Source of the DNA: Kiritimatiellia bacterium
Lineage (GTDB): Bacteria > Verrucomicrobiota > Kiritimatiellia > WLWN01
Length of the DNA stretch: 64,000 bases
NCBI GenBank assembly: GCA_012103575.1
Contig: WLWN01000001.1
Coordinates: forward strand, 139,792-203,791
Direction: 5' to 3'
Shown here: one piece after another, positions 10,098 to 18,857 of the stretch
How the letters are laid out: each line of letters starts with the position of its first letter
How positions within the stretch are numbered: the stretch's first letter is position 1
Program-made: the position numbers and the translations under genes
The notes under the pieces: generated by a model
What the model saw: only the letters and a program-made list of their open reading frames with translations
What the model was told of the DNA's origin: nothing
Databases searched by the model: none

Positions 10098-11495
10098 ATG
10101 TCACTTCAACTGTATAACACGTTAACGCGAAAAAATGAGCGATTGGAAACATGTGAACCGAACCATGTGCGTATGTACACGTGTGGTCCGACCGTATACG
10201 ATTATGCCCATATTGGGAATTTCAGGGCGTATATGTTTGAAGATCTATTGCGACGTACCCTGAAATTTTCTGGATATAAAGTGACCCATGTCATGAACCT
10301 TACGGATGTAGACGACAAAACAATCCGAGCCTCCATCGAAAAAAACCTCTCCCTAAAGGAATATACAACAACCTACAGCCAAGCCTTTTTTGAAGATCTT
10401 CATATATTGAATATTGAAAAAGCAGAATTCTATCCAGCGGCCACGGGTCATATTGAGGAGATGATTGAGCTCATTAGTCGATTAATCGAAAAAGGATATG
10501 CGTACCCGTCCGATGACGGTTCTGTTTACTTTCATCTTTCTACATTTAAAGAGTATGGGAAATTGTCTCGTATTGACCTGTCCGGAATGCAGCCCGGTGC
10601 ACGTGTTGCTCAGGACGAGTATGAAAAGCAGCATGTAGGTGATTTTGCTTTATGGAAAGCATGGCATGAAGAAGATGGGGACGTAGGCTGGGATTCGCCA
10701 TGGGGCAAAGGCCGTCCAGGCTGGCATATTGAGTGTTCCGCTATGAGTATGAAATATCTGGGAGAAAGTTTTGATATTCATACCGGGGGCATCGATAACA
10801 TGTTCCCTCATCATGAAGATGAAATTGCCCAAAGTGAAGCGGCAACGGGAAAACCGTTTGTGAGATACTGGATGCATTGTTCTCATCTTGTAGTTGACGG
10901 CAAGAAGATGTCAAAGTCGCTGGGTAACTTTTATACGCTACAAGATCTGTTGGATAGAGGCTATACCAGCCGGGAACTTCGATATGTATTGATGGGCACT
11001 CATTACCGTCAAACATTAAACTTTACGTTTGAAGGTTTAGAGGCCGCAAGAGCGGCGTTACAACGCATTGATGAATTTGCTTCTCGATTAAAAGATCTGG
11101 TCCACGGAGAATCTGCGTCATCTCTACCGGATTGGGCTCAACATGTGCGAAGTGAATTTTCTTTGGCTTTAAACAATGATTTGAATATATCTAAAGCTCG
11201 AGCCGTGCTATTTGATATGCTTCACGCAGGACATAAAGCGCTTGATGAAGGATCCGTCCATGCAAGCGAAGCGGCTGCTGTTTTGGATACGATAGGAGAT
11301 CTCGATCGAGTATTCGGTTTTCTAGAGGCATCACCCGATGAGGCAGATTCAGATGCTATCGCGATCTTGAAAGCACGTGAGGAGGCTCGAAAAAATAAGG
11401 ATTGGGCAGAAGCCGATCGTTTGCGTGACCAAATAACACGTCTGGGATGGACTCTTCAAGATACGCCTAAAGGACCGAAATTAAAGAGAAAATAG
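10098..11495 (+). CDS. cysS: Cysteinyl-tRNA synthetase
   Basis: 465 aa, the usual length. Class I synthetase charging tRNA-Cys in the cytoplasm. Visible: zinc/active-site start YTCGPTVYDYAHIGNFRAY with the HIGN signature, the HHEDEIAQSEAATG helix, and KKMSKSLGN near residue 270. The C-terminal anticodon-binding helices end in KLKRK. It starts 9 bp after the aas-like gene and precedes tmk by 13 bp. Confidence 0.97.
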   Translation: MSLQLYNTLTRKNERLETCEPNHVRMYTCGPTVYDYAHIGNFRAYMFEDLLRRTLKFSGYKVTHVMNLTDVDDKTIRASIEKNLSLKEYTTTYSQAFFEDLHILNIEKAEFYPAATGHIEEMIELISRLIEKGYAYPSDDGSVYFHLSTFKEYGKLSRIDLSGMQPGARVAQDEYEKQHVGDFALWKAWHEEDGDVGWDSPWGKGRPGWHIECSAMSMKYLGESFDIHTGGIDNMFPHHEDEIAQSEAATGKPFVRYWMHCSHLVVDGKKMSKSLGNFYTLQDLLDRGYTSRELRYVLMGTHYRQTLNFTFEGLEAARAALQRIDEFASRLKDLVHGESASSLPDWAQHVRSEFSLALNNDLNISKARAVLFDMLHAGHKALDEGSVHASEAAAVLDTIGDLDRVFGFLEASPDEADSDAIAILKAREEARKNKDWAEADRLRDQITRLGWTLQDTPKGPKLKRK

Positions 11496-11508
11496 GAATA
11501 ACTATTCC

Positions 11509-12174
11509 ATGAATACAAAAGGCCTGTTTATTACGTTTGAAGGACCGGAAGGAAGTGGGAAGAGTACGCAGGTCCGTAGACTTGTTGCTCATCTCCAAGA
11601 GGTTGGACATGAAGTGGTCTGCACGCGTGAACCCGGAGGAACACCTACCGGAGAATTGATTCGAGACATTCTTCAACATGATAAATCGGGGGAATCCCTT
11701 GCTCCAGAAACCGAGGTATTACTCTTTGCATCAAGTCGTGCACAATTAGTTCATCACGTTATCATCCCTGCCTTAGATACAGGGATCTTTGTTATTAGTG
11801 ATCGATTTGTAGATTCAACCACAGCCTATCAAGGGTATGGTCGAGGGTTTCCTGTCGACGATGTGCTTAAGATTAATGATTTTGCTATTGATAAAGCGAT
11901 ACCTGACATTACCTTTTTGTTGGATATAGGTGTTGAAGTAAGCATGCAACGGCTCCATAAACGACATCAAGGGGGCGCCCAACTAGATCGTATTGAACGG
12001 GAAGAGCACTCTTTTCATGAAAAAGTTCGTCACGGTTATCTTGAACTTGCTAAACGTTGGCCAGAACGTATCTATCTCTTAGATGGGATGCGTTCAGAAG
12101 ATGAACTGGAAGAAGAAATATGGGGGAAGGTATCGTCAAAGATTCATCATCATCATACTACTGACGACTTTTAG
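11509..12174 (+). CDS. tmk: Thymidylate kinase
   Basis: 221 aa. Phosphorylates dTMP to dTDP. P-loop FEGPEGSGKST at residues ~8-18, DR-motif SDRFVDSTTAYQGYGRG, lid region RLHKRHQGGAQLDRIE. The ATG is preceded by an AGGAA. It is followed after 34 bp by holB, a common pairing in bacteria. Confidence 0.95.
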   Translation: MNTKGLFITFEGPEGSGKSTQVRRLVAHLQEVGHEVVCTREPGGTPTGELIRDILQHDKSGESLAPETEVLLFASSRAQLVHHVIIPALDTGIFVISDRFVDSTTAYQGYGRGFPVDDVLKINDFAIDKAIPDITFLLDIGVEVSMQRLHKRHQGGAQLDRIEREEHSFHEKVRHGYLELAKRWPERIYLLDGMRSEDELEEEIWGKVSSKIHHHHTTDDF

Positions 12175-12196
12175 ATCTTTGACTTTTGACTCACCT
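12156..12196. repeat. Heptamer-like repeat between tmk and holB
   Basis: GACGACTTTTAGATCTTTGA followed by CTTTTGACTC spans the tmk stop and the intergenic gap. It is the same type of text as at 6588-6645. Confidence 0.4.
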
Positions 12197-12208
12197 CGAA
12201 GGGATTCC

Positions 12209-13141
12209 ATGAACACGATCTCTAACATTCAAAAAGAATTACACACCAGTCTCGTAAACGGGAGGTTGGCTCATGCCTATATGATTATAGGGTCTCCTCG
12301 TGGATCTGGGCTAAGGTTGGCCGAACAAATGATCAAGATGCTATTTTGTCAAACCACCGATGCGAAATGTGTGGGTTGCCAATATTGTAGACGAATCGAT
12401 CAACGTATTCATCCGGATGTTACATGGTTAGAACCACAGAGTAAATCGCGAAAAATTTCTACGGATGAGGTTTGTCAAGCCACCAAAAAAATATATCAAA
12501 CCGCTTTTGAAGGCGGTTGGAAAGTCGTGGTTCTTGTTCATGCGGACCGGTTGCAACCTCAAGCGGCGAACGCATTATTAAAAACCTTAGAAGAGCCTCC
12601 TGACACTACAGTGTTAATCCTGGTAACGGAAGTAGCTCATGCTTTGTTACCTACGATTGCGTCTCGTTGCCAGAAAATAAACCTATTAGAGGAGACCCAA
12701 GATCCTCCTGTATGGCGAGAAGGCATCTTAGGACTCTTCCGTAAAGGCTGGCCACAATCTCCTTTAGAGAACTCAACGTATGTCGCACAGCTAAGATCCA
12801 TACTCGAATCACAAAAACAGGCCTTAAAAGATGAGATGGAGGCGCAAAGTGATCCAGAAGAAGAACCCAAAATAAAAGACGGAAAACTTCATGCTCGCTA
12901 TCTCGAAACACGTTCGGAAATCGTGAAAACCTTCTTCACATGGCAAAGAGATATATTGTTGGGAACACTGGGGATTGATCAATCTCTTCACCACAGTGAA
13001 GATCTGGAACAAATTCGTATACAGTCCCAACAGGCAACCTATTCTAAGGTTTTAGAGCGGATCAAACGTCTAGAAGAACTGGTCAGGAGACTGGAAAGAA
13101 ACTTGCCTGAAACCCTTGTCTTTGAACAAGCGTTCAGATGA
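12209..13141 (+). CDS. holB: DNA polymerase III delta-prime subunit
   Basis: 310 aa from the ATG at 12209; the open frame extends upstream into tmk but that ATG is the natural start. Clamp-loader subunit. Visible: a Cys cluster CVGCQYCRRID with an earlier Cys (zinc module), VVVLVHADRLQPQAANALLK, LEEPPDTTVLILVT, and the SRC motif in IASRCQKI. The C-terminal ~150 residues are charged helices. Lacks an ATP-competent P-loop (GSPRGSG), as expected for delta-prime. Confidence 0.88.
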   Translation: MNTISNIQKELHTSLVNGRLAHAYMIIGSPRGSGLRLAEQMIKMLFCQTTDAKCVGCQYCRRIDQRIHPDVTWLEPQSKSRKISTDEVCQATKKIYQTAFEGGWKVVVLVHADRLQPQAANALLKTLEEPPDTTVLILVTEVAHALLPTIASRCQKINLLEETQDPPVWREGILGLFRKGWPQSPLENSTYVAQLRSILESQKQALKDEMEAQSDPEEEPKIKDGKLHARYLETRSEIVKTFFTWQRDILLGTLGIDQSLHHSEDLEQIRIQSQQATYSKVLERIKRLEELVRRLERNLPETLVFEQAFR

Positions 13142-13163
13142 AGAATAAATGGCATGAGGGTGG

Positions 13164-13275
13164 ATTGTAAAATTAAATGCCGCAAAAAATGGAACTGTTC
13201 AGGCGGCCACCTCCAAGTTAAAAAACTCTTGTGCGGTATTATATTCAAGAATTTTTCGAGGGTAGTTAGTCGAAG
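13164..13275 (-). mobile_element. IS30-family remnant (3' end only)
   Basis: Begins with the same terminal text as the intact IS30 at 56592 (ATTGTAAAATTAAATGCCGC), followed by the coding end on the minus strand (NYPRKILEYNTAQEFFNLE, versus NYPRKILEYKPAQECFDLE in the intact copy). The sequence diverges beyond about 13275. It is a related but older element. Confidence 0.75.
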
Positions 13276-13390
13276 CTGAAAAAGTCATTGAAGCTTTGAT
13301 TTTCAGGGCTGAAGACAAGCTTTTTGGGGTAAGAAATTGCAAAAAAAGAGTCCAGGATTTTTCAAAAATTAAGCTATGAAACCACCCTAA

Positions 13391-13790
13391 ATGACCCCTA
13401 ATCCGCAGGGCGATCAGTTCAAAATCGAACTGGATCGCATCGTAAATCCTACTTACAGCCTTGTCCAACTTGGCCAACTTGTAGACTGGGATCGGTTAGA
13501 TGAACTCTTCGGTAAGACCTGTTGTGAAAACAACGGCCGACCCGCAATCAGCACCCGCGTGATGATTGCGTTGCACTACCTCAAATTATACCTTCAACCT
13601 CAGTGATAAACAAGTTGTCCAGGGATGGGTAGAAAACCCCTATTGGCAGCAGTTTAGCGGAGTGCAGTATTTTAGTCATACCCCTCCGATTGACTCCACA
13701 AGCATGACGTGATTTCGGGCTAGAATCGCAGAGGTCGACGCCAAAGAATTACTCAAGGGACCCATCGAATTAACCAAACAGGTTCTGTGA
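13391..13790 (+). pseudogene. IS5-family transposase remnant
   Basis: N-terminal part from the ATG at 13391 (…LVDWDRLDELFGKT…ISTRVMIALHYLK), then a one-base frame change near 13590 leads to NLSDKQVVQGWVENPYWQQF and IDSTSMT, an in-frame TGA (CGA to TGA by comparison with the family's MTR), then FRARIAEVDAKELLK. The rest, including the DDE domain, is not recognisable. Strongly decayed. Confidence 0.7.
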
Positions 13791-13997
13791 TTGTAGATCA
13801 TTTTGGGGGTTACCCCAACCCTCAAAGCTTTTCAGGCATGAAGGCTCGGAGCCATAAAAAAAACGCAGGCGCATCTGTAAAATTTTTTCTCAGTTCAAGG
13901 GGTTTTACCAAAGTCTGGTGATATGTTGTGGGCATAAAAGAACGATTATTACCGTAGGCCATAAGATGCTCAAGGTTATCTTTCATGTGCCGAAGAA

Positions 13998-14703
13998 TCA
14001 AACAGAACTTTTTCGAAACAGGGCTTCGAAGCTCTCGACTCCTGCCTGAAATCCAACCCAAATCTCGTATAAATCTATATTGCACTGAACGACAAAGGCT
14101 TCGAGCGTGGAGGCTGTGACAGCGATAATCCATATGCTTAGACCGATTAAATTGAAGAGGTAAATGAGGGGTGTAAGAAAAAATCCGTCCATGTTCCTGG
14201 ATATTGGGCTGATGCGTTTGCAGGGTTGAGAGGGTAAACGTAAGATGAAAACTCCATGTTAACCCAGTAAGACCTAACCAAAAAGGTTCATAAAGGGCCA
14301 TGTCCCAAAAGAGGGATAACAGTCCGTACGCCACCATAGTGCATACGGTGTAGAAAGGAAAAAAATAGGGCGCTAAGGTAATCAGTACATTTTTTTTAGA
14401 TACCTCAACATAGCCCTCTTCTTTTGGCATTTTAATAGCTGACACTTTCGCTCCCATGACCCATGCCCATAGGGCGTGCGTTAATTCGTGGGCCAGAATA
14501 TAGGATCGGACTGGACGGGAGAGTGTGAAATAGAGTACAAGCCACAAAACAAACCCTATACTCAGGCTCCATATAGACAACGGGTTCGCTGTGGAAGAAG
14601 CGGTGCTGGCCTTGATTAAGAAAATAAAGCTTTTGGTCATTGCAAAGCATACGGGAAGCAGCACGAGTCCGCATATTAGTTTTAAAATTTTTAAGAGGAA
14701 CAT
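13998..14703 (-). pseudogene. M50-like membrane metalloprotease with frameshift
   Basis: Starts at the ATG at 14703. Membrane segments at ~residues 2-30 and 43-60, then zinc-protease motif AHELTHALWAW (HExxH) and GYVEVSKKN, then more membrane segments. Around 14180-14190, at a T6 tract on the coding strand, the frame changes. The second frame continues as GFFLTPLIYLFNLIGLSIWI to a stop at 13998, which is clearly membrane-like. The alternative frame running to 13822 is low-quality sequence. Either a real frameshift or a homopolymer sequencing error. Probably an inner-membrane protease; substrate unknown. Confidence 0.6.
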
Positions 14704-14859
14704 GATAAAAGCGCTGTTCGGTGAAACCGTTTTTTGTAAAGTTGTATTGACTTCATTGTTTCGATATATAGTATGGCATCACTTTTTTACTAGAAGGAAA
14801 ACCGTTCACAACGTATCCATCTTTTTTATTCAGAGCGGAATATAACCAGGAAATAGAAT

Positions 14860-15123
14860 ATGCCAAACATCAAAAGTACTAAAAAACGACTTCGCCAGTC
14901 CAAAACAAGGCAGGTATCGAACCAATCGGTTAAAACACGGATCAAAACAGCCCGTCGAAAGTTTTTTGAAACCGAAGCAGAAGGAAATAAGGATGCCATT
15001 GACACAGCATATCGAACCTATTGTTCGGTACTGGATAGTGGCGTTCAGAAGGGTGTGATTAAGAAAAATGTGGCTATACGAAGAAAAACGCGTGCCGCTA
15101 ACAGAAGCCGGGCGACTGCCTAA
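14860..15123 (+). CDS. rpsT: 30S ribosomal protein S20
   Basis: 87 aa, usual length, very basic. MPNIKSTKKRLRQSKTRQ and NVAIRRKTRAANRSRATA are typical. Binds 16S rRNA early in 30S assembly. AGGA lies 9-12 nt before the ATG. It converges with lptE with a single base between the two stop codons. Confidence 0.97.
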   Translation: MPNIKSTKKRLRQSKTRQVSNQSVKTRIKTARRKFFETEAEGNKDAIDTAYRTYCSVLDSGVQKGVIKKNVAIRRKTRAANRSRATA

Positions 15124-15124
15124 T

Positions 15125-15652
15125 TTACCACGCCTCAACAACGCGTTCGACAATGTTATGCGCCAAATCTTCTGCGGCTTCGGGAATCGCTCTGCGTTTT
15201 GCTGAAGTAAGATCCCCAGAAAAGATAAAAGTAGAATCTCCCTGAACGGTCTGTTTCGCGATCACTTCATCGCTGACACGATGCTTTAGAAGGATGGAGG
15301 CCGTTAGAAGGATGCGATATTCATCCGCTAAAGTGCGTGTATTCTCGTCAAATGCAAGCGGTAATAAATCAAAATGTGTTAAGTTTACGTGGAGAATGGT
15401 ATCTGCATTTCTCTCCGATAAAACGTTTAGCGATCCATCTCTTTGAAACTCTTCAATAGCAGCCCGGGTCGTACCTATTTCTAAAAGAGGTTCGTCTGTA
15501 TCATTGACAAACGTGGGAATATAAACGGACCTAATATCAGGGGGCAACATAGAGCCTAGTTGATAGCCAACACAACCTGTGATATAAAGTAGCAACCCCA
15601 GAGCAAAAAGCGTTATGAGACGGAGTCTAATAAACTGAGTTTCTTTTTTCAT
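15125..15652 (-). CDS. lptE: LPS-assembly lipoprotein LptE-like
   Basis: 175 aa from the ATG at 15652 (MKKETQFIRL). Signal peptide with lipobox LYITGC, then GYQLGSMLPPDIRSVYIPTF, typical of the LptE/RlpB family that plugs the LptD outer-membrane channel. The alternative upstream start (15727) would overlap bamD. Lies 7 bp downstream of bamD on the same strand; both serve outer-membrane biogenesis and show that the cell is diderm. Confidence 0.8.
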   Translation of the reverse strand: MKKETQFIRLRLITLFALGLLLYITGCVGYQLGSMLPPDIRSVYIPTFVNDTDEPLLEIGTTRAAIEEFQRDGSLNVLSERNADTILHVNLTHFDLLPLAFDENTRTLADEYRILLTASILLKHRVSDEVIAKQTVQGDSTFIFSGDLTSAKRRAIPEAAEDLAHNIVERVVEAW

Positions 15653-15659
15653 CGAAATG

Positions 15660-16652
15660 TTAATCCTGTTTTGAATGACTTCCTTTGACCGAATCCGATA
15701 AGGCATGTATACGCAGTTGTGCGACATCCGTCCATTCAGAATGTGGAAATTCTTCTACAAAACTAGTATACGCTCTTAAAGCGGCTTCAGGACGAGATTG
15801 TATGGTGTCATAAAAATAGGCTTTTTCATAGGCTAACTTCGCGCGACGTTTTCTGATTTTCTCTTTATATTTATAAGCCAGCTCTTGATAACCTGAATCT
15901 GGATAATTCGTCAAGAAGAGGGTCAGCTCAACCCAAACATCCTCCGCTTTATCTTGGTTTTGAGGACTCTCCTCCGATAGAAGATATAGACACTCTGCTT
16001 TATACATCGATGCGTCTTCAGTCCATGTCGAAGAGGGATGACGAAATTGAACATCGGTATACGCGTCTATGGCCAATTCGTATTCATGGTTCTTTTGCTG
16101 AATACGACCGATTCGATATTGGATTTCTGCGGATTGCTCCCATTCCGGTGCGTATCTAACGATGAGTTCAAAGATAGGAATAGCGCGTTCAGGCGCAGAT
16201 ATTCCTTTAAAGATTAAAAACGTTCCTTTTCTTTCTTGAGCAAGTTTTTCTCCCATGGCAAATAATCGGTTCAAGACTTCGTTGTAAGGAATCATGCCCG
16301 CATAGTGTTCTAGAAGATACTCATAGGCCTCAGTAGCCTGATGATATCTTTTCTTTTTTTCCAAGAGTTTAGCGAGTTCATACTGCGCTATGCCCGCCTC
16401 GGTCAAAGCCGGCCAGCGAAGGACAAGGGCTCGGTATTGACGGATGGCTTTTCCTACTTTCTTTTTGTCTGCAAGCATATGAGCATAGTCAAGTTGCCCA
16501 GCTGGGGTGTTTTTTTTAGGGCGTCCTGAAAAGGGGAAATACCTCTTAGGCGAGTCTATTTCCTCATACCCGTCTTCTACTTGAGAGCCGATTAGAGATT
16601 GAGGCATTAAGCAGATCACAAAAAGGGTTAAGATCGATACTAAATTTTTCAT
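15660..16652 (-). CDS. bamD: BamD-like outer-membrane assembly TPR protein
   Basis: 330 aa from the ATG at 16652 (MKNLVSILTLFVICLMPQSL, an export signal without a clear lipobox). Five or more TPR-like helical pairs (e.g. AGQLDYAHMLADKKKVGKAI, YRIGRIQQKNHEYELAIDAY). The last ~70 residues resemble the BamD C-terminus (RPEAALRAYTSFVEEFPHSE). Expected to work in beta-barrel protein insertion. The missing lipid-anchor Cys is unusual for BamD, so a more general TPR export-associated role cannot be excluded. Confidence 0.65.
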   Translation of the reverse strand: MKNLVSILTLFVICLMPQSLIGSQVEDGYEEIDSPKRYFPFSGRPKKNTPAGQLDYAHMLADKKKVGKAIRQYRALVLRWPALTEAGIAQYELAKLLEKKKRYHQATEAYEYLLEHYAGMIPYNEVLNRLFAMGEKLAQERKGTFLIFKGISAPERAIPIFELIVRYAPEWEQSAEIQYRIGRIQQKNHEYELAIDAYTDVQFRHPSSTWTEDASMYKAECLYLLSEESPQNQDKAEDVWVELTLFLTNYPDSGYQELAYKYKEKIRKRRAKLAYEKAYFYDTIQSRPEAALRAYTSFVEEFPHSEWTDVAQLRIHALSDSVKGSHSKQD

Positions 16653-16794
16653 GGATGGAACCATAGAAACAGCTTCATCCTGGGTCAAGAATGAAACTTG
16701 AAAATGATTGTTCTTTTAATCCAGATGGCTACTTTATTTTCCCGCAGTTAGCTTCATATTGACATGTACATATATTTGATGGATTCTTATCTGC

Positions 16795-16986
16795 ATGAGA
16801 ACGGCCCTCAATATCGACGATGCGATTCTGGAGAAAGCCTGTCGGCTTAATGGAGTCAAAGAAAAAACGGTGTTAGTACGAATAGGACTCGAGGCGCTTA
16901 TTGCACGGTGGATCGGTCAGAGACTTGCAGCGCTTCGTGGTGCTGACAAGTGGATAAAGCAAGTTCCGCGACGGAGGTCGGTATAG
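16795..16986 (+). CDS. VapB-like antitoxin, copy 1 (toxin partner degenerate)
   Basis: 63 aa, starting MRTALNIDDAILEKACRLNG, a ribbon-helix-helix VapB/AbrB-replacement type seen with PIN toxins. ~75% identical by eye to the copy at 18275. Ends in RRRSV like that copy. The toxin gene that should follow is destroyed, so this is an orphan antitoxin. Confidence 0.75.
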   Translation: MRTALNIDDAILEKACRLNGVKEKTVLVRIGLEALIARWIGQRLAALRGADKWIKQVPRRRSV

Positions 16987-17051
16987 TAGTCCTGATTGAT
17001 GCCTCTGTCTGAATCAACCATTTCCAAAAGGCCAACCTGAAGCTATCTTAA
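16986..17051 (+). pseudogene. VapC toxin remnant
   Basis: Relative to the intact vapC at 18466 the GTG start is GTA, the ninth codon TGG (Trp) is TGA (17010-17012), and the reading stops at a TAA at 17049-17051 after LKLS. The remaining ~100 codons are gone. The TAA overlaps the rmuC ATG at 17051, so the break lies exactly at the rmuC start. Confidence 0.8.
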
Positions 17052-18115
17052 TGGAATTCATACCCGTTATTTTAATCTGCATCATCCTTATCCTTGCTGC
17101 AATATGGATCAGACACGCCTTTGTTCAAGCCACAAAAAACCCTGGGCAAGATCAAATCCTATCGTTACTACAGAATCAAATCCATGCAACGACACAACAA
17201 ACGACCCAGCAGATGGAACAACTTCGACAATCTATCCAACACATTAACACACAGTTTTCTCAGACTATGAATAGTACTCGTCAGGCGATGGATCATCGTC
17301 TAGAAGGGGCTTCACACCTTATGCAAGGTGTTCACAAAACACTTGGAGAGTTAGGGGAAACGAATAAACAGGTATTAGAAGTAGGAAAAGATATTGCAAC
17401 CCTTCAGGACCTATTACGTGCACCCAAGTTACGCGGAAATTTTGGGGAACTCTTTTTATATGAACTCCTTGCACAGATATTACCGGGAAAACATTACCAA
17501 ACTCAATATACCTTTCAAGGTGGCGAAATGGTAGACGCTGTCGTGCTTCTAAAAGCCGGAATGGTACCTATTGACGCAAAATTTCCTCTGGAAAATTTCA
17601 AACGCATAACTGAGGGAAGCAACGAAGATGAAAGCAAAATAGCAAAAAAGAACTTTCAAAAAGATGTGAAAAATCATATCGAGACCATTGCGTTGAAATA
17701 TATTCGATGCGATGAAGGCACATTTGATTTTGCGTTGATGTATATTCCCGCCGAACATGTATATTACGAAAGCATTATAAAAGATGAAGCATTCGGTAAC
17801 GAAATGACACTATTCAACTATGCCCTTAGCAAACGAATCATTCCTGTTTCACCGAACACCTTGTATGCCTATCTACAAACCATCCTCCTGGGGCTTAAAG
17901 GAATGCGTATCGAAGAAAGCGCGCGGCATATCATGGATCACTTAGGTCGGATTCGGCAGGAAATGGATCGTTTCCAAAACGAATTTCGAATTGTTGGCAA
18001 ACATCTTGAAGATTCCTTAAAGAAATACCACGATGCTGAGCGACGATTGGGACGGATTGAAGATAAGATGGAAGAGATTGAAGGAACTTCGGATAATGAC
18101 GAGGAAAAGTCCTAA
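17051..18115 (+). CDS. rmuC: RmuC-family DNA recombination protein
   Basis: 354 aa. N-terminal membrane anchor (FIPVILICIILILAAIWI), coiled coil rich in Gln (~residues 35-110), then the conserved RmuC nuclease-like core with LRAPKLRGNFGELFLYELL, VDAVVLLKAGMVPIDAKFPL and MYIPAEHVYYE. Thought to limit rearrangement at inverted repeats. No convincing Shine-Dalgarno is seen; upstream is the vapC remnant, so the promoter/leader may have been replaced. Confidence 0.9.
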   Translation: MEFIPVILICIILILAAIWIRHAFVQATKNPGQDQILSLLQNQIHATTQQTTQQMEQLRQSIQHINTQFSQTMNSTRQAMDHRLEGASHLMQGVHKTLGELGETNKQVLEVGKDIATLQDLLRAPKLRGNFGELFLYELLAQILPGKHYQTQYTFQGGEMVDAVVLLKAGMVPIDAKFPLENFKRITEGSNEDESKIAKKNFQKDVKNHIETIALKYIRCDEGTFDFALMYIPAEHVYYESIIKDEAFGNEMTLFNYALSKRIIPVSPNTLYAYLQTILLGLKGMRIEESARHIMDHLGRIRQEMDRFQNEFRIVGKHLEDSLKKYHDAERRLGRIEDKMEEIEGTSDNDEEKS

Positions 18116-18124
18116 ACCATAATG

Positions 18125-18150
18125 TCTTCAGTCACAGGCTGATCCGCCTT
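18125..18150. repeat. GGCGGATCAGCCTGTG repeat, copy 2 (inverted)
   Basis: Reverse complement of the 6649-6674 repeat with one mismatch, in the gap between rmuC and vapB. Confidence 0.5.
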
Positions 18151-18238
18151 TCAGCCTACTATGCGGGACGGAAATGACTAAGGAAGTTCTACATCCTAAC
18201 GCCCAAGAAAGATTTTAACAGGTTTCACATCAATCCGC

Positions 18239-18274
18239 TTGACACATGCATACATCTGATGCATCTTTATATGC
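18239..18274 (+). promoter_or_regulatory. Probable vapBC promoter/operator
   Basis: TTGACA at 18239-18244, 17-bp spacer, weak -10 CATCTT, and three ATGCAT-type palindromes reaching the vapB ATG at 18275. Upstream of the degenerate copy the same layout is seen (TTGACATGTACATA…). The predicted +1 falls at or next to the ATG, so a leaderless or very short leader is possible. Ribbon-helix-helix antitoxins usually bind such palindromes for autoregulation. Confidence 0.4.
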
Positions 18275-18466
18275 ATGAGAACAACTCTTAATATAGATGA
18301 TATGATCTTGGAAAAAGCCTGTAAACTCAGTGGTGTCAAAGAAAAAACGACGGTAGTGCGAATGGGGCTCGAGGCGCTTATTGCACGCATAAGCAGTCAG
18401 AGACTTGCAACGCTTGGGGGTACTGATAAGAAGGCAAAACAGATTCCACGACGGAGGTCGGTATAG
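18275..18466 (+). CDS. vapB: VapB-like antitoxin, copy 2
   Basis: 63 aa (MRTTLNIDDMILEKACKLSG…QIPRRRSV). N-terminal ribbon-helix-helix, C-terminal toxin-binding tail. The stop TAG shares one base with the GTG of vapC, and ACGGAGG within its last codons serves as the vapC RBS, so the two are translationally coupled. Confidence 0.85.
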   Translation: MRTTLNIDDMILEKACKLSGVKEKTTVVRMGLEALIARISSQRLATLGGTDKKAKQIPRRRSV

Positions 18467-18825
18467 TGGTCCTGGTGGACGCTTCTGTCTGGATCAATCA
18501 TTTCCGAACAGCTAACCTGAAGCTGTCTACATGGCTGGACCAGGAATTAATTTTTGTTCACCCTTTCATCATAGGTGAGCTGGCTTGCGGTAACCTGGTC
18601 GACCAAAAAGAAATTATCTCCCTCCTGCACGACCTTCCCTCAGCCCCAAAAGTCCATGACGACGAGATCATCTTCTTCATCGAGCAGCACCGTATCATGG
18701 GCTGCGGAGTAGGCCTTGTTGATATGCACCTTCTGGCTTCTTGCAAATTGGCAACCTGTGGATTGTGGACAGCGGACCGTCGACTCAAGAAAATTGCTCA
18801 TGACCTGAAAATAGATGCAGACTGA
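18466..18825 (+). CDS. vapC: VapC-like PIN-domain toxin ribonuclease
   Basis: 119 aa from GTG. PIN acidic residues: LVDASVWINHF (first Asp), IIGELACGNL (Glu), VGLVDMHLLASC (Asp) and LWTADRRL (Asp). Expected to cleave tRNA or rRNA when free of VapB. 32 bp upstream of parA. Confidence 0.88.
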   Translation: MVLVDASVWINHFRTANLKLSTWLDQELIFVHPFIIGELACGNLVDQKEIISLLHDLPSAPKVHDDEIIFFIEQHRIMGCGVGLVDMHLLASCKLATCGLWTADRRLKKIAHDLKIDAD

Positions 18826-18857
18826 CCATAACCTCAAACGTATAAAATTTACTAGAT

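Noticed and set aside
12083..12208. Upstream start for holB
   Set aside because: It would overlap tmk almost fully and add Lys/Ile-rich residues; the ATG at 12209 starts the conserved protein.
13822..13997. Long C-terminus of the M50-like protease
   Set aside because: The frame after ~14185 is low-quality Arg/Ser-rich sequence, whereas the alternative frame gives membrane helices and a stop at 13998.
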